NCBI RefSeq assembly: GCF_003664125.1
Contig: NZ_RCCP01000001.1
Span: 806,001 to 870,000 of the forward strand
Origin: Planococcus citreus
GTDB lineage: Bacteria > Bacillota > Bacilli > Bacillales_A > Planococcaceae
Direction: 5' to 3'
Length of the DNA stretch: 64,000 nt
Part shown: one piece after another, positions 40,266-49,291 of the stretch
Layout of the letters: each line of letters begins with the position of its first letter
How positions within the stretch are numbered: the stretch's first letter is position 1
Notes under the pieces: generated by a model
What the model was told of the DNA's origin: nothing
The model's input: the letters and a program-made list of their open reading frames with translations, nothing else
The model's database searches: none
Program-made: the position numbers and the translations under genes

Positions 40266-40579
40266 TGGCTTGGGTTTCATTGATACTTGCAGGGATTTTT
40301 GAAATGGTCGGCGTGGCGATGATCAATAAATGGCATCACGACCGAAAGTGGCAATCACTCGCGATGCTCATCGGCGGATTTGTCGCGAGCTTCTTATTTT
40401 TGTCCGTTGCGATGGAATCATTGCCGATGGGAACGGCGTACGCGATTTGGACCGGCATCGGGGCATCCGGCGGCGCAATCATCGGCATGCTGTTTTATAA
40501 CGAATCAAAAGATTGGCGGCGCATCCTGTTTATCGCGATGGTTCTCGGTTCTGCCGTCGGGCTGAAGCTCGTTTCTTAA
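40265..40579 (+). CDS. SMR-family exporter subunit
   Basis: 104 residues, four helices: WVSLILAGIFEMVGVAMINK (Glu in helix 1), LPMGTAYAIWTGIGASGGAI and LGSAVGLKLVS. Second member of a paired SMR transporter, expected to form an antiparallel heterodimer with the gene product upstream. AGGAG lies nine bases upstream; GTG at 40262 is a possible alternative start. Inferred guanidinium efflux. Confidence 0.9.
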   Translation: MAWVSLILAGIFEMVGVAMINKWHHDRKWQSLAMLIGGFVASFLFLSVAMESLPMGTAYAIWTGIGASGGAIIGMLFYNESKDWRRILFIAMVLGSAVGLKLVS

Positions 40580-40701
40580 TTTAACAATGGCAAAACTCCC
40601 CCGCTTCCCCTACTATGGGAATTAGAGATTGTTTGGCAGAAACATCCTTTTCTGCCAATACACCAAGACTTTCATCATCTATTCAAAGGGAGTGGGATGG
40701 A

Positions 40702-41598
40702 ATGGATTTCAAGAATGTCACGGTTGCAGGAAGCGGTGTGTTGGGGAGCCAAATCGCTTTTCAATCTGCGTATCATGGATTTGATGTCGCAGTATACGAT
40801 ATCAACGAGGAAGCCTTGACTCGCGCAAAAGAACGTTTCGAGGTGCTCAAAAAGCATTTCAAGAAGGATTTGAAAGCGACAGACGAAGCGTTGGATGCAG
40901 CTTATAATCGCCTGTCGTTCTATACCGATTTAGGGGCATCAGTAGAGAATGCCGATTTGATGATTGAAGCGGTGCCTGAAGTGCTCGACATAAAAAAGGA
41001 ATTCTACACGAACCTGGCAAAAGTCGCACCGGAACAGACGGTCTTTGCGACCAATACGTCGACGATGCTGCCGAGCACATTCGCTGAATACACAGGACGC
41101 CCAGAGAAATTTCTGGCGCTTCATTTCGCTAATGATATCTGGCGCAGCAATACCGCAGAAATCATGGGCCATGGCGGAACCGACGAATCGGTCTTCAACG
41201 ATGTGGTCGAGTTTTCTCAAGCGATCGGCATGGTCGCGTTGCCGCTCCATAAAGAACAGCCGGGCTATATTTTGAATACATTGCTCGTGCCGTTTTTGAA
41301 CTCGGCGCAGTATTTGGTCGTCAACGGCATTTCGGACCCGCACACCGTCGACAAAACCTGGATGATTGCAACCGGCGCCCCGAGAGGACCGTTCGCGATC
41401 TTGGATGTAATTGGCATCAACACGCCGTATCACTTATCTGTCGCCAAAGCCAACGCCGGCGACGCGGAAGCTGCGAAAGTTGCGGACTATCTGAAAACGG
41501 AATTCCTCGACAAAGGCCGCATGGGCATCCAGAACGGAAAAGGCTTCTACGATTACCCGAACCCGCGCTATATGGATAAGGATTTTTTGAAAGAGTGA
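40702..41598 (+). CDS. 3-hydroxyacyl-CoA dehydrogenase
   Basis: 298 residues. NAD site VTVAGSGVLGSQIAF, then DLMIEAVPEVLDIKKEF, ATNTSTMLPSTFAEYTGRPE with catalytic Ser/His neighbourhood ALHFANDIWRSNTAEIMGH (in FadB-like enzymes HF.NP), and the C-terminal GFYDYP. Close in length to 3-hydroxybutyryl-CoA dehydrogenases; FANDIWR replaces the usual HFFNPV pattern. Role in fatty-acid or butyrate-type metabolism is likely; no beta-oxidation genes adjoin. ATG at 40702 follows GGGAG; a frame from 40615 is longer without a site. Confidence 0.88.
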   Translation: MDFKNVTVAGSGVLGSQIAFQSAYHGFDVAVYDINEEALTRAKERFEVLKKHFKKDLKATDEALDAAYNRLSFYTDLGASVENADLMIEAVPEVLDIKKEFYTNLAKVAPEQTVFATNTSTMLPSTFAEYTGRPEKFLALHFANDIWRSNTAEIMGHGGTDESVFNDVVEFSQAIGMVALPLHKEQPGYILNTLLVPFLNSAQYLVVNGISDPHTVDKTWMIATGAPRGPFAILDVIGINTPYHLSVAKANAGDAEAAKVADYLKTEFLDKGRMGIQNGKGFYDYPNPRYMDKDFLKE

Positions 41599-41605
41599 GA
41601 TAAGA

Positions 41606-41653
41606 AAACCCGCAAATCTGTGTGTGAATAAACACAAATTTGCGGGTTTTTTT
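41606..41653. terminator. Intrinsic terminator after the dehydrogenase gene
   Basis: AAACCCGCAAAT / ATTTGCGGGTTTTTTT with an inner TGTG/CACA stem. Confidence 0.85.
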
Positions 41654-41737
41654 GCGTCTTCGTTTGTGTATCTCCTTTAATGCCTATAGATGAAAGAACG
41701 CCCTAATTGAGCTCCTCACTCTTAATTCTTGCCAAAC

Positions 41738-42280
41738 TTAAATATTGCCTTGGTATACCTGTTTGCCGTTATCCAAATCGATGATTTCCAACTCTTGAGC
41801 ATGCTTTAGAAAAATGGTCTTAAACTGTTTTTCACCGTTTTCATTCACTAGAAAGAGAATGCGGTTTCCTGGATTGTCTGTGGCCAAATGGTACGTAAGT
41901 GAATCTGTATCAACTTTCTTTTCAATCATCGCGTACTCCGCATAGTTTGAGGCATCTACCGGGCGGTTTAATTCATCGCCAGCAGAAGCTTCTTCATCTG
42001 GAGCTTGTTGCAAAAACTCACCCGAATCAGCGTCGATCATAAACTCATATTCACGGCTTGTACTTTCCACTTCGACTTCGTAAAAGCGATTGTCTTCTAA
42101 TGACAACTCTACTTCTTGTACCGTTCCCTCCACTTTTGCGAATACTTCCTGCAAAGCTTCCCCAGCACTCACTTTTGGAGCTTCCGCTGCGTTCAATGCC
42201 GATGCCCCAACAACGGACGCTCCGCCAATACCACCCGCGATGGCGGTTCCTGCAATGACTCTCATCCATGATTTCTTCAA
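41738..42280 (-). CDS. Exported PepSY-domain protein
   Basis: 180 residues. Signal-like start MKKSWMRVIAGTAIAGGIGG, then one PepSY unit (about 37-95: SAGEALQEVFAKVEGTVQEV, DNRFYEVEVES, YEFMIDADSGEFL), an acidic linker and a second domain ending LEIIDLDNGKQVYQGN. PepSY proteins often inhibit or regulate extracellular proteases. GGAGGAA precedes the ATG. Monocistronic, convergent with the dehydrogenase gene. Confidence 0.8.
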   Translation of the reverse strand: MKKSWMRVIAGTAIAGGIGGASVVGASALNAAEAPKVSAGEALQEVFAKVEGTVQEVELSLEDNRFYEVEVESTSREYEFMIDADSGEFLQQAPDEEASAGDELNRPVDASNYAEYAMIEKKVDTDSLTYHLATDNPGNRILFLVNENGEKQFKTIFLKHAQELEIIDLDNGKQVYQGNI

Positions 42281-42628
42281 GACGATTCCTCCTTTTTGTT
42301 ATTACACAATAACAATAACGAACCGAAATGAGCTTTAACTGAGGAAAAGATTAGAATTCGATGAGAATCCCCGCTTTCGCCTCCTACTAGACTAACCGCT
42401 TGTTTCCTGCTCTCTTTTACTATTCGTCGCACAATCTGAACGACGCAGTAAGGAAGCCTTCAAAAATTCATTTACTATAACTTTTATTAATGGACGAAAA
42501 AAATCCTCTAGCGTGATTCTCCAAACTACAGTACAGTGTTGTGCAGCGATAGGAACAATATTGGGACTGAGAAAAGATAGATTTCAGCAAATACATCGAA
42601 TATTGTAGAGACAAGGGAGGCCTGAAGG
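42281..42628. promoter_or_regulatory. Divergent spacer between the PepSY and PTS regulator genes
   Basis: 350 bases with no gene. ACTACAGTACAGTGTTGTGC near 42526-42545 contains a small direct/inverted repeat that may be an operator. No RAT antiterminator or definite promoter was found. Confidence 0.35.
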
Positions 42629-44695
42629 ATGTTTTTAGACGAGAGAAGCGCTAGTTTACTAAAGCTCCTGCAGCATTCATCGATTCCCTCAATGGGTGAA
42701 ATTGAAGATCAAACAGGGCTGACACGCAGACAGATTCAATACAGTTTGGGCAAGGTCAATGATTGGCTTCAATTTAATGATTACGCTCCTGTGCAGTACA
42801 CAAGAGAACTCGGGTATTTTTTACCCGATAAGATTCCTGAAGATGCGATCAGCGTCAAGCTGACAAAACGGAGTTATGTTTTTTCAGAAAAGGATCGCGA
42901 GCAAGTGATTTACTTGATGATCCTGCTGAGCCAAGAACCATTGTCCGTTTTCCATTTTCAATCAGCCACGGGCGTTTCAAGAAACACCGTACTGAATGAC
43001 CTACAACGCTTGAAAGAACTGGCTAGCGAGATGGGATTAACCATCCAGTATTCCAAACAATCGGGTTACATCATTACGGGCGACAGCCGGAGCAAACGAT
43101 TCGTCATCGAGCAGCTGCTTTATGAAGTGTTGAACAGCCCAAACAGCCAAATGATTACACAGTGCATCTGGAGTGAATTTGAAGAACGTATCGCAGCTGT
43201 GCATGAGCAGTTGGAACACATTGAAAAGCAATTGGGCATCACCTTTACTGATGAACGGCTCGATGAACTCGCTTACCTGTTCTTTTCAACCGATCAATTG
43301 ATCGGTAAAGGAGAAGAGTTGGCTCAAGACCCGAGCTGGCTGCCATTTGCAGAAACCAAAGAATATGCATTGATCGAAGCCATGATCAACACAGCAACTT
43401 TCCAATCCAATTGGAGCCAGACGGAAAAACTCTACGCCACCTTGCATCTGGTCAGCATGAACCGGACAAAAGATCGGTCACCCTTGAGAGATGACGAGGT
43501 TTTCCGTGAGCTTTTGCAGCAAGTTACAGAAGAGTTTGAACGGCTGACATTTGTTCATCTTCAAGACAAAGAGCAGCTTTGCGAGCAATTGTACGTCCAT
43601 TTCAAACCGGCTTTTTACCGCATCAAATACGGGTTTCCCCACGTAAATCCGATGATGGAGCGGGTCAACAAAATTTATCCGGAACTTCACCATTTGACAC
43701 GTAAATCGTTGAAGATCCTGGAAAAAGAGCTGGGCATCGAGCTTCCGGAAGATGAAGCCGCTTACTTCACGATCTATTTCGGCGGCTGGCTACAACGGCA
43801 AGGCACTCGTTTGGACGACCGGAAAAAAGCGATTGTCGTTTGCCCCCATGGCATTGGCGTCAGCAATATCCTCAACTATACGCTGCGGGAATTGTTTCCG
43901 ACCATCCTGTTTTTGGATGTCTTATCAGTCAGGGACACAGCTGAATATCCATTGGATTATGATTTAGTCTTTTCATCGGTCTACTTGAATACCGAGGCCA
44001 CTTTGTTTGTGGTCCCCCCCATTCTTGAAGAGCGGGACAAGCAGAAACTGAATAAGCAAGTGATGCAGGAACTCTACGGTTACGCAGTTCCGGACTCGGA
44101 TGTTGACGGCTTGATGAAGCTCATTTCCCAATACGCAACGATCCACGACCCGAAGCAATTGGAAAAAGAATTGCAAGCCGCTTTGTATACGCAAGCAGCC
44201 GGAACATCCACACATGCAGTAAAGGAGGCAGAAAAACCCGTGTTAGGAGAACTACTGACTACCCAAACACTTCAACTAAAACAACAGGCCGCCACTTGGC
44301 AAGAAGCGATTCAACTGGCTGCCAGCCCGCTTGTGGAATTAGGGACCGTGAAAGAACAATACGTCAGCGCGATGATCGAATCCATCGAGAAAAATGGCCC
44401 GTATGTGGTCATCACCCCGCTCGTCGCCATCCCGCATGCACGCCCTGAAGAAGGGGTACTCTCATTGTCCATGAGCTTATTGAAGCTCGACCAGCCAGTC
44501 GATTTCGCGCCGGATAAACCTGTTCAATTGATCATCGTCTTAGCGGCTGCGGACAGCGACTCGCATCTGCGTGCTTTGATCCAACTGACCACGTTACTGA
44601 ACGAGCCAGCCAATATTGAAAAAATGCTTGAAGCTACAGACAAAGAACAATTATTGGAGATCATTCAAACATATTCTAAGGAGGAAACAGAATGA
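42629..44695 (+). CDS. PRD-type transcription activator with fused EIIB-like and EIIA domains
   Basis: 688 residues, ManR/MtlR class. Order: HTH at about 5-65 (MGEIEDQTGLTRRQIQYSLG), second HTH at about 95-150 (VSRNTVLNDLQRLKEL), PRD1 at about 185-290, PRD2 at about 300-395 with His324 and His354/355, an EIIB-like domain at 400-490 (AIVVCPHGIGVSNILNY, Cys405), and a fructose-type EIIA domain at 540-685 (PLVAIPHARPEEG, His603). It senses PTS phosphorylation and activates the downstream EIIB and EIIC genes. GGAGG precedes ATG; overlaps the EIIB gene by four bases. Since no other EIIA is in the locus, this domain may also serve transport. Confidence 0.92.
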   Translation: MFLDERSASLLKLLQHSSIPSMGEIEDQTGLTRRQIQYSLGKVNDWLQFNDYAPVQYTRELGYFLPDKIPEDAISVKLTKRSYVFSEKDREQVIYLMILLSQEPLSVFHFQSATGVSRNTVLNDLQRLKELASEMGLTIQYSKQSGYIITGDSRSKRFVIEQLLYEVLNSPNSQMITQCIWSEFEERIAAVHEQLEHIEKQLGITFTDERLDELAYLFFSTDQLIGKGEELAQDPSWLPFAETKEYALIEAMINTATFQSNWSQTEKLYATLHLVSMNRTKDRSPLRDDEVFRELLQQVTEEFERLTFVHLQDKEQLCEQLYVHFKPAFYRIKYGFPHVNPMMERVNKIYPELHHLTRKSLKILEKELGIELPEDEAAYFTIYFGGWLQRQGTRLDDRKKAIVVCPHGIGVSNILNYTLRELFPTILFLDVLSVRDTAEYPLDYDLVFSSVYLNTEATLFVVPPILEERDKQKLNKQVMQELYGYAVPDSDVDGLMKLISQYATIHDPKQLEKELQAALYTQAAGTSTHAVKEAEKPVLGELLTTQTLQLKQQAATWQEAIQLAASPLVELGTVKEQYVSAMIESIEKNGPYVVITPLVAIPHARPEEGVLSLSMSLLKLDQPVDFAPDKPVQLIIVLAAADSDSHLRALIQLTTLLNEPANIEKMLEATDKEQLLEIIQTYSKEETE

Positions 44696-44958
44696 AAATC
44701 ATGGTAGTGTGCGGAAACGGATTAGGAAGCAGCTTTATTATGGAATTGAATGTCAAGAAAGCGTTAAACGAATTGGGCAAAACAGCGGAAGTCGACCATA
44801 CCGACCTGACTTCGGCGAAATCGGTGCAGGCTGACATCTTTATCGGAGCTGCAGATATCATGAGCCAACTGGAAGATGGAAACAGAACGATCATCAATCT
44901 AGAGAATATGATGAGCATTCCAGAAATCAAATCCAAACTAGAGCCTCATTTAGCATAA
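44692..44958 (+). CDS. ulaB: PTS EIIB component, ascorbate (Ula) type
   Basis: 88 residues. KIMVVCGNGLGSSFIMELNV carries the phospho-Cys at residue 7 in the lactose/ascorbate-type loop; the rest is a Rossmann-like fold ending SIPEIKSKLEPHLA. Transfers phosphate from EIIA to the sugar. Overlaps the regulator gene (ATGA) and is followed by EIIC after 24 bases, so one operon. The true substrate may not be ascorbate. Confidence 0.9.
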   Translation: MKIMVVCGNGLGSSFIMELNVKKALNELGKTAEVDHTDLTSAKSVQADIFIGAADIMSQLEDGNRTIINLENMMSIPEIKSKLEPHLA

Positions 44959-44982
44959 GTCTGGCGTGAAGGGGGAAATGCT

Positions 44983-46251
44983 ATGTTACAGGTAATCATG
45001 AACGATATATTGGGCGAACCAGCCATTCTCATCGGTTTGTTTGCGCTCGCGGGATTATTATTGCAGCGCAAAAGCAGCGCTGACGTCGTATCCGGCACCT
45101 TAAAGACCGTAATGGGCTTCTTGATAATCGGAGCCGGCGCAACCGTATTGATCGGCTCACTGGACATCTTTGGGAAGATGTTCGATTATGCATTCAACGT
45201 GCAGGGCGTCATTCCGAACAACGAAGCGATTGTTGCCGCTGCACAAAGCGAATTCGGAACGTCTACTGCATTGATCATGGTATTCGGGATGATCACCAAT
45301 ATTGTTTTGGCACGCATCACCCCGTTTAAATTCATCTTCCTTACAGGTCACCATACTTTGTTTATGGCATGTTTACTGGCCGTTACTTTGTCAGTCGGCG
45401 GACTCGAAGGTGCTCCATTGATCATTACAGGATCGATTATTTTAGGCTTGTGCATGGTGCTGTTTCCAGCGCTATTGCAGCCGTATGTGCGCCAAATTAC
45501 AGGCAGTGACGATTTTGCTGTCGGGCATTTCGGCTCGATTGGCTATTTTGTTTCTGCTAATGTCGGCAAATGGGTCGGCAATAAAGAAAAATCCACTGAA
45601 GAGATCAAGGTTCCGAAGTCGCTGGGCTTTTTGAGAGACACTTCTGTAGCCGTTTCGTTGACGATGGTGTTGTTCTTCCTCGTTGTCGCGTTGTTTGCCG
45701 GGCAGGACTATATTGAAACGACGCTATCAGGCGGTTCGAATTTCTTAGTCTTCTCCTTCATCCAAGCGATCACGTTTGCAGCAGGCGTCTTTATCATCCT
45801 CGCGGGTGTTCGAATGCTGATTGCTGAAATCGTCCCTGCTTTCCAGGGGATTGCCGATAAATTGGTGCCTAATACGAAGCCCGCATTGGATGTTCCAACG
45901 GTCTTCCCGTTTGCTCCAAATGCCGTCATCATCGGTTTCTTATTCAGCTTCTTTGCTGGCTTGTTGGCGATGTTCGTCCTTCCTGTTCTTGGGTTAAGTG
46001 TTATTGTTCCTGGTTTGGTCCCGCATTTCTTCACGGGAGCTGCGGCTGGCGTCTTTGGCAACATCACAGGCGGAAGACGCGGTGCCATGGCGGGCGCATT
46101 TGCCAATGGACTGATCATCAGCTTTATCCCTGCCATCCTATTGGTGTTGCTGGGCGATATCGGATTCACCGGAACGACCTTTGGAGACTCGGACTTTGGC
46201 GTTGTCGGCATCTTGATTTTGAGCATCATGAAGTTGTTAGGATTCGCATAA
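44983..46251 (+). CDS. ulaA: PTS EIIC component, ascorbate (UlaA/SgaT) family
   Basis: 422 residues with about eleven helices. Start LQVIMNDILGEPAILIGLFA, then LLLQRKSSADVVSGTLKTVM, FIFLTGHHTLFMACLLAV and the GGRRGAMAGAFANGLIIS loop: UlaA-family patterns. This is the sugar-binding membrane channel, taking sugar in with phosphorylation by EIIB. Neighbouring invertase and fructokinase genes raise doubt that the substrate is ascorbate. GAAGGGGG precedes the ATG. Confidence 0.9.
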   Translation: MLQVIMNDILGEPAILIGLFALAGLLLQRKSSADVVSGTLKTVMGFLIIGAGATVLIGSLDIFGKMFDYAFNVQGVIPNNEAIVAAAQSEFGTSTALIMVFGMITNIVLARITPFKFIFLTGHHTLFMACLLAVTLSVGGLEGAPLIITGSIILGLCMVLFPALLQPYVRQITGSDDFAVGHFGSIGYFVSANVGKWVGNKEKSTEEIKVPKSLGFLRDTSVAVSLTMVLFFLVVALFAGQDYIETTLSGGSNFLVFSFIQAITFAAGVFIILAGVRMLIAEIVPAFQGIADKLVPNTKPALDVPTVFPFAPNAVIIGFLFSFFAGLLAMFVLPVLGLSVIVPGLVPHFFTGAAAGVFGNITGGRRGAMAGAFANGLIISFIPAILLVLLGDIGFTGTTFGDSDFGVVGILILSIMKLLGFA

Positions 46252-46258
46252 TCATTTA

Positions 46259-46300
46259 AAAAAACCATTCCAAAATCGACTGATTTTGGAATGGTTTTTG
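46259..46300. terminator. Intrinsic terminator between PTS and kinase genes
   Basis: AAAACCATTCCAAAATC / GATTTTGGAATGGTTTTT, 17-pair stem with loop GACT region; serves both convergent units. Confidence 0.88.
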
Positions 46301-46351
46301 CGTGCAGCAATTATAGAGTTGTTTGCCAAAGCGTCTGGACATTTCGCGGGT

Positions 46352-47317
46352 TTAGTTCATTAACTCCAAGACCTCATCTTTTGTCGGAAGTGAAGAAATG
46401 GCGCCTTTTCCAGTAGTGACCAGCGCTCCGCTGGCATTTGCGAAAGCCAGTAGTTGCACGTGATGTTCTTTTAGCATGGCTTCCAAATTGTCTTGTCCCG
46501 CACCCAAATTCAATAATTGGTACAAGAATGCGCCAGTGAACGCATCTCCCGCTCCCGTCGTGTCTTCGACTTTTACCGAATATCCCGGTGATGAGTATTT
46601 TTCATTTTGCACGTACAAATCTGCACCCTTAGCGCCTTTCGTTAACACCACTCCCAATACATCCCCTGTAAACAAAGAGTTGATGGCTATGGACTCGTCC
46701 GCAATGCCAGTGATGAACTCCAGTTCGTCATCGGAAACTTTGACGATATGTGCCGTTGGAATAAATTCCTGGATGGTCTCCCGGCATTGCTTCGGATTGT
46801 CCCAAAGTGGCAAACGTACATTGGGATCAAAACTGATGATCGCGCCATGCCTCTTGGCGGCCCCGATCGCTTTCACGTGAGCTTTTTTCATCGGGCTGTC
46901 GACTAAATCGACCGAACCGAAATGCAACACATCGCCTTGCCCGAACCAGTCGGCATTCACTTCTGAAGCTTTAAGAAGCAAATCCGCAGAAGGGTTCCGG
47001 TAAAATGAAAAGTCCCGCTCCCCGTCTTCACGCAAAGAGACGAAAGCAAGCCCCGTATTCGCTTCTTTAGTCCGTGGAATTTTATCGATTTTCACGCCCA
47101 CCTCGGCAAGCCGTTCCAACAGAAAATCACCAAAGGCATCTTGTCCGACTTTGGTGATCAATGAAGCTGTGCCGCCAAACTTCGCAACCGCCGCTGCCAC
47201 GTTGGCCGGCGCACCGCCAGGCACTCGTGTAAACGAATCCACATCTTTTAAGGCGATGCCTTTTTGATGGGGAATAAAATCGATCAGTATTTCGCCAATC
47301 GAGAACAAGTTTCCCAT
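46352..47317 (-). CDS. PfkB-family fructokinase
   Basis: 321 residues. PfkB signature 1 GGAPANVAAAVAKFGG, start FSIGEILIDFIP as in fructokinases, and signature 2 VEDTTGAGDAFTGAFLYQLL with the catalytic Asp. Phosphorylates fructose released by the neighbouring hydrolase. ATG at 47317 follows GAGAGGTG; a frame to 47362 overlaps the hydrolase gene end. The hydrolase gene is immediately upstream (33 bases), so hydrolase-kinase form an operon. Confidence 0.92.
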   Translation of the reverse strand: MGNLFSIGEILIDFIPHQKGIALKDVDSFTRVPGGAPANVAAAVAKFGGTASLITKVGQDAFGDFLLERLAEVGVKIDKIPRTKEANTGLAFVSLREDGERDFSFYRNPSADLLLKASEVNADWFGQGDVLHFGSVDLVDSPMKKAHVKAIGAAKRHGAIISFDPNVRLPLWDNPKQCRETIQEFIPTAHIVKVSDDELEFITGIADESIAINSLFTGDVLGVVLTKGAKGADLYVQNEKYSSPGYSVKVEDTTGAGDAFTGAFLYQLLNLGAGQDNLEAMLKEHHVQLLAFANASGALVTTGKGAISSLPTKDEVLELMN

Positions 47318-47349
47318 TCGGCACCTCTCCCTTTTCTTGCTTTCATTCA

Positions 47350-48828
47350 TCAGTAATCCCATTTCACTGCTTTAAACTTAGCTCGGCCGCCTGTCGCAAA
47401 AAACCGGATTTCCTGGCTTCTAATATCCGGGAAGATCCGTGCGGTAAACACTTCTTCGCCGTCGTTCACGAAAATCTCCACGGACGATGAATCGACGAAT
47501 AGGTGAAATTTGTACACATCCCCATCGATCCGGCATTTGCGTTCGGTGCCATGCTTGCTGCCGATCACTTTGCCCGATGAGGCACGATCCATGATGACTT
47601 TCCCTTGGGCGGCATCGAATTTAATCACCGTTTTTTCAGTATCGCTCGCGCGGAATTCGATGCCATATTCCAAGGCGTCCCCGCGTTCAAATTCACAGAT
47701 CAGTTCATACGTGACCCCTGAGAATCCTTCAACGACTTTCTTTTCATCCGACAGTTCCCCTTGCGCTTCCGTTTTAGCCTTGCGGAGTGATTGAAGTTCC
47801 GGAATCGGTGTCTGGATGATTTTCCCGTCCCGAAGCGTTAATTCCCGGAGGATGGTCAAGCAGTTGGCCCATCCATTGATATCGGTCGGATACTCGATTT
47901 CCGGCAAGCCCATCCAAGCGACCATAAGCCGTCTGCCACTCGGATCCTTCATCGTATGCGGGGCGTAAAAATCGAATCCCCGGTCGAGTTCGACAAAATC
48001 CCCGTGAATCAATTGCCGCCGCTCTAAATCAATTTTCTCGCCCAGCACATAACCGGCCTGGTAAAGATTCTGGTAAAGATCCCCCTCTGGTTCCAGCCCT
48101 TGCGGAGAGAAGATCAAGATGCCCCGGTCATCCATTTCAAAATAATCCGGGCATTCCCACATAAAACCGAAATTATCCAGATTGGTAGCCAGTTCCCCTT
48201 CGAACTTCCATTCCAATAAGTCGGATGAACTCAATAAACAAACAGCCCCTGTTTCATCGGTTCGCTGCGCGCCGATGACCGCGTAATACCGGTCTTCCAC
48301 TTTCCACAATTTCGGATCGCGGAAATGCTCGGTGTATCCCTCTGGCACTTTATCGAGCACAGATTTTTTCGATTTGATGATATTTCCCTCATCGTCCATC
48401 TGCGCGATGCACAGGTAAGGATGTCTTACGAGATTCTCATCCCGTGTATTGCCGGTATATAACAAGTATAGTTTTCCGTCATGTTCCACAGCACTTCCCG
48501 AATATGCGCCATGGCTGTCAAAATACTCGTCCGGCTTGATGGCGATCCCGACATTCTCCCAGTTGACCAGGTCTGTCGATTTGGTGTGGTACCAATACTT
48601 CAAGCCATGAAACGGCCCGAGCGGATGCCACTGATAATACAAATGAAATTCCCCGTTGTAAAAACAGAAGCCGTTCGGATCGTTGAGCAGCCCGGACACC
48701 GGTTGGATATGAAAGGTTTGCCGCCACGTACAGCTATTGACCCTCAAAATCAAATTGTCGATATCCTCTTGGCTGATCTGGTCCAGACGGATGTAACTCT
48801 TCCCCCGCGGTAATTCCATCTTTGTCAT
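47350..48828 (-). CDS. scrB: Sucrose-6-phosphate hydrolase (GH32)
   Basis: 492 residues. GH32 beta-propeller with WRQTFHIQPVSGLLNDPNGF (nucleophile Asp in NDPNG), FRDP (EHFRDPKLW) and WECPDYFEM (acid/base Glu), then a C-terminal beta-sandwich. No signal peptide, so it acts in the cytosol on sugar phosphates imported by PTS, giving glucose-6-phosphate and fructose. AAGGAG lies ten bases before ATG at 48828; the first ATG (48837) touches the site. Upstream lie a palindrome and a cre-like site. Confidence 0.92.
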   Translation of the reverse strand: MTKMELPRGKSYIRLDQISQEDIDNLILRVNSCTWRQTFHIQPVSGLLNDPNGFCFYNGEFHLYYQWHPLGPFHGLKYWYHTKSTDLVNWENVGIAIKPDEYFDSHGAYSGSAVEHDGKLYLLYTGNTRDENLVRHPYLCIAQMDDEGNIIKSKKSVLDKVPEGYTEHFRDPKLWKVEDRYYAVIGAQRTDETGAVCLLSSSDLLEWKFEGELATNLDNFGFMWECPDYFEMDDRGILIFSPQGLEPEGDLYQNLYQAGYVLGEKIDLERRQLIHGDFVELDRGFDFYAPHTMKDPSGRRLMVAWMGLPEIEYPTDINGWANCLTILRELTLRDGKIIQTPIPELQSLRKAKTEAQGELSDEKKVVEGFSGVTYELICEFERGDALEYGIEFRASDTEKTVIKFDAAQGKVIMDRASSGKVIGSKHGTERKCRIDGDVYKFHLFVDSSSVEIFVNDGEEVFTARIFPDIRSQEIRFFATGGRAKFKAVKWDY

Positions 48829-48863
48829 TTCTCTCATTCTCCTTTTGGTAAAAGCAGAATTTT

Positions 48864-48878
48864 GTCATGCCGCATGAC
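48864..48878. promoter_or_regulatory. Palindrome GTCATGC-C-GCATGAC upstream of scrB
   Basis: Perfect 15-base inverted repeat, 36 bases before the scrB start; position fits a repressor operator. The regulator is not known. Confidence 0.5.
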
Positions 48879-48952
48879 TTAAAAACTCCCTTGTGACATC
48901 CCCTCCTTGTAATCAGAATCCCTGGATGGCATCTGCTATACTTCACCAAAAA

Positions 48953-48966
48953 TGATAGCGATTATT
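48953..48966 (-). promoter_or_regulatory. Candidate cre (CcpA) site
   Basis: Minus strand AATAATCGCTATCA fits the cre consensus TGWAANCGNTNWCA at 12 of 14 positions. About 125 bases upstream of scrB, plausible for catabolite control of sucrose use. Confidence 0.4.
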
Positions 48967-49079
48967 TAAAGGAATTATATTATTTTTAGGGTATTTTATC
49001 AATGAGACGCACTTAAAAAGTCAGATATTTCTGTAAATTTGTGATAGGAGTGTGTCTTGCACTCTACAAGATAAGGTAC

Positions 49080-49117
49080 GCCAGTAAACTCACATCTCCT
49101 TGGGTTTACTGGCTTTT
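49080..49117 (+). terminator. Orphan intrinsic terminator
   Basis: GCCAGTAAAC / GTTTACTGGC perfect ten-pair stem, then TTTT. No gene on this strand precedes it, so it is probably left from a deletion or ends a short RNA. Confidence 0.7.
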
Positions 49118-49280
49118 AAATGGAGATGCAACACAATTCATCCATGTTCATCCAGCTTCAGAAGATGTTCCTGAATTCGAAGCGCAGTTCCCTTTCCCTG
49201 GATTTTATAAACTATGGGTAGAATTCAAATTCGCTGATTCAGGAGTACCGGCCTTTCCATTTATAGTCGAAGTTTCATAA
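49113..49280 (+). pseudogene. C-terminal remnant of an extracytoplasmic cupredoxin-like protein
   Basis: The last 55 residues read LNGDATQFIHVHPASEDVPE, FEAQFPFPGFYKLWVEFKFA and AFPFIVEVS, a known C-terminal layout of secreted beta-sandwich proteins in Bacillales. Upstream the frame immediately enters a terminator hairpin, with no start codon or ribosome site, so the 5' part is missing. The stop is followed by a long hairpin. Confidence 0.6.
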
Positions 49281-49291
49281 GAAAAGATGAG

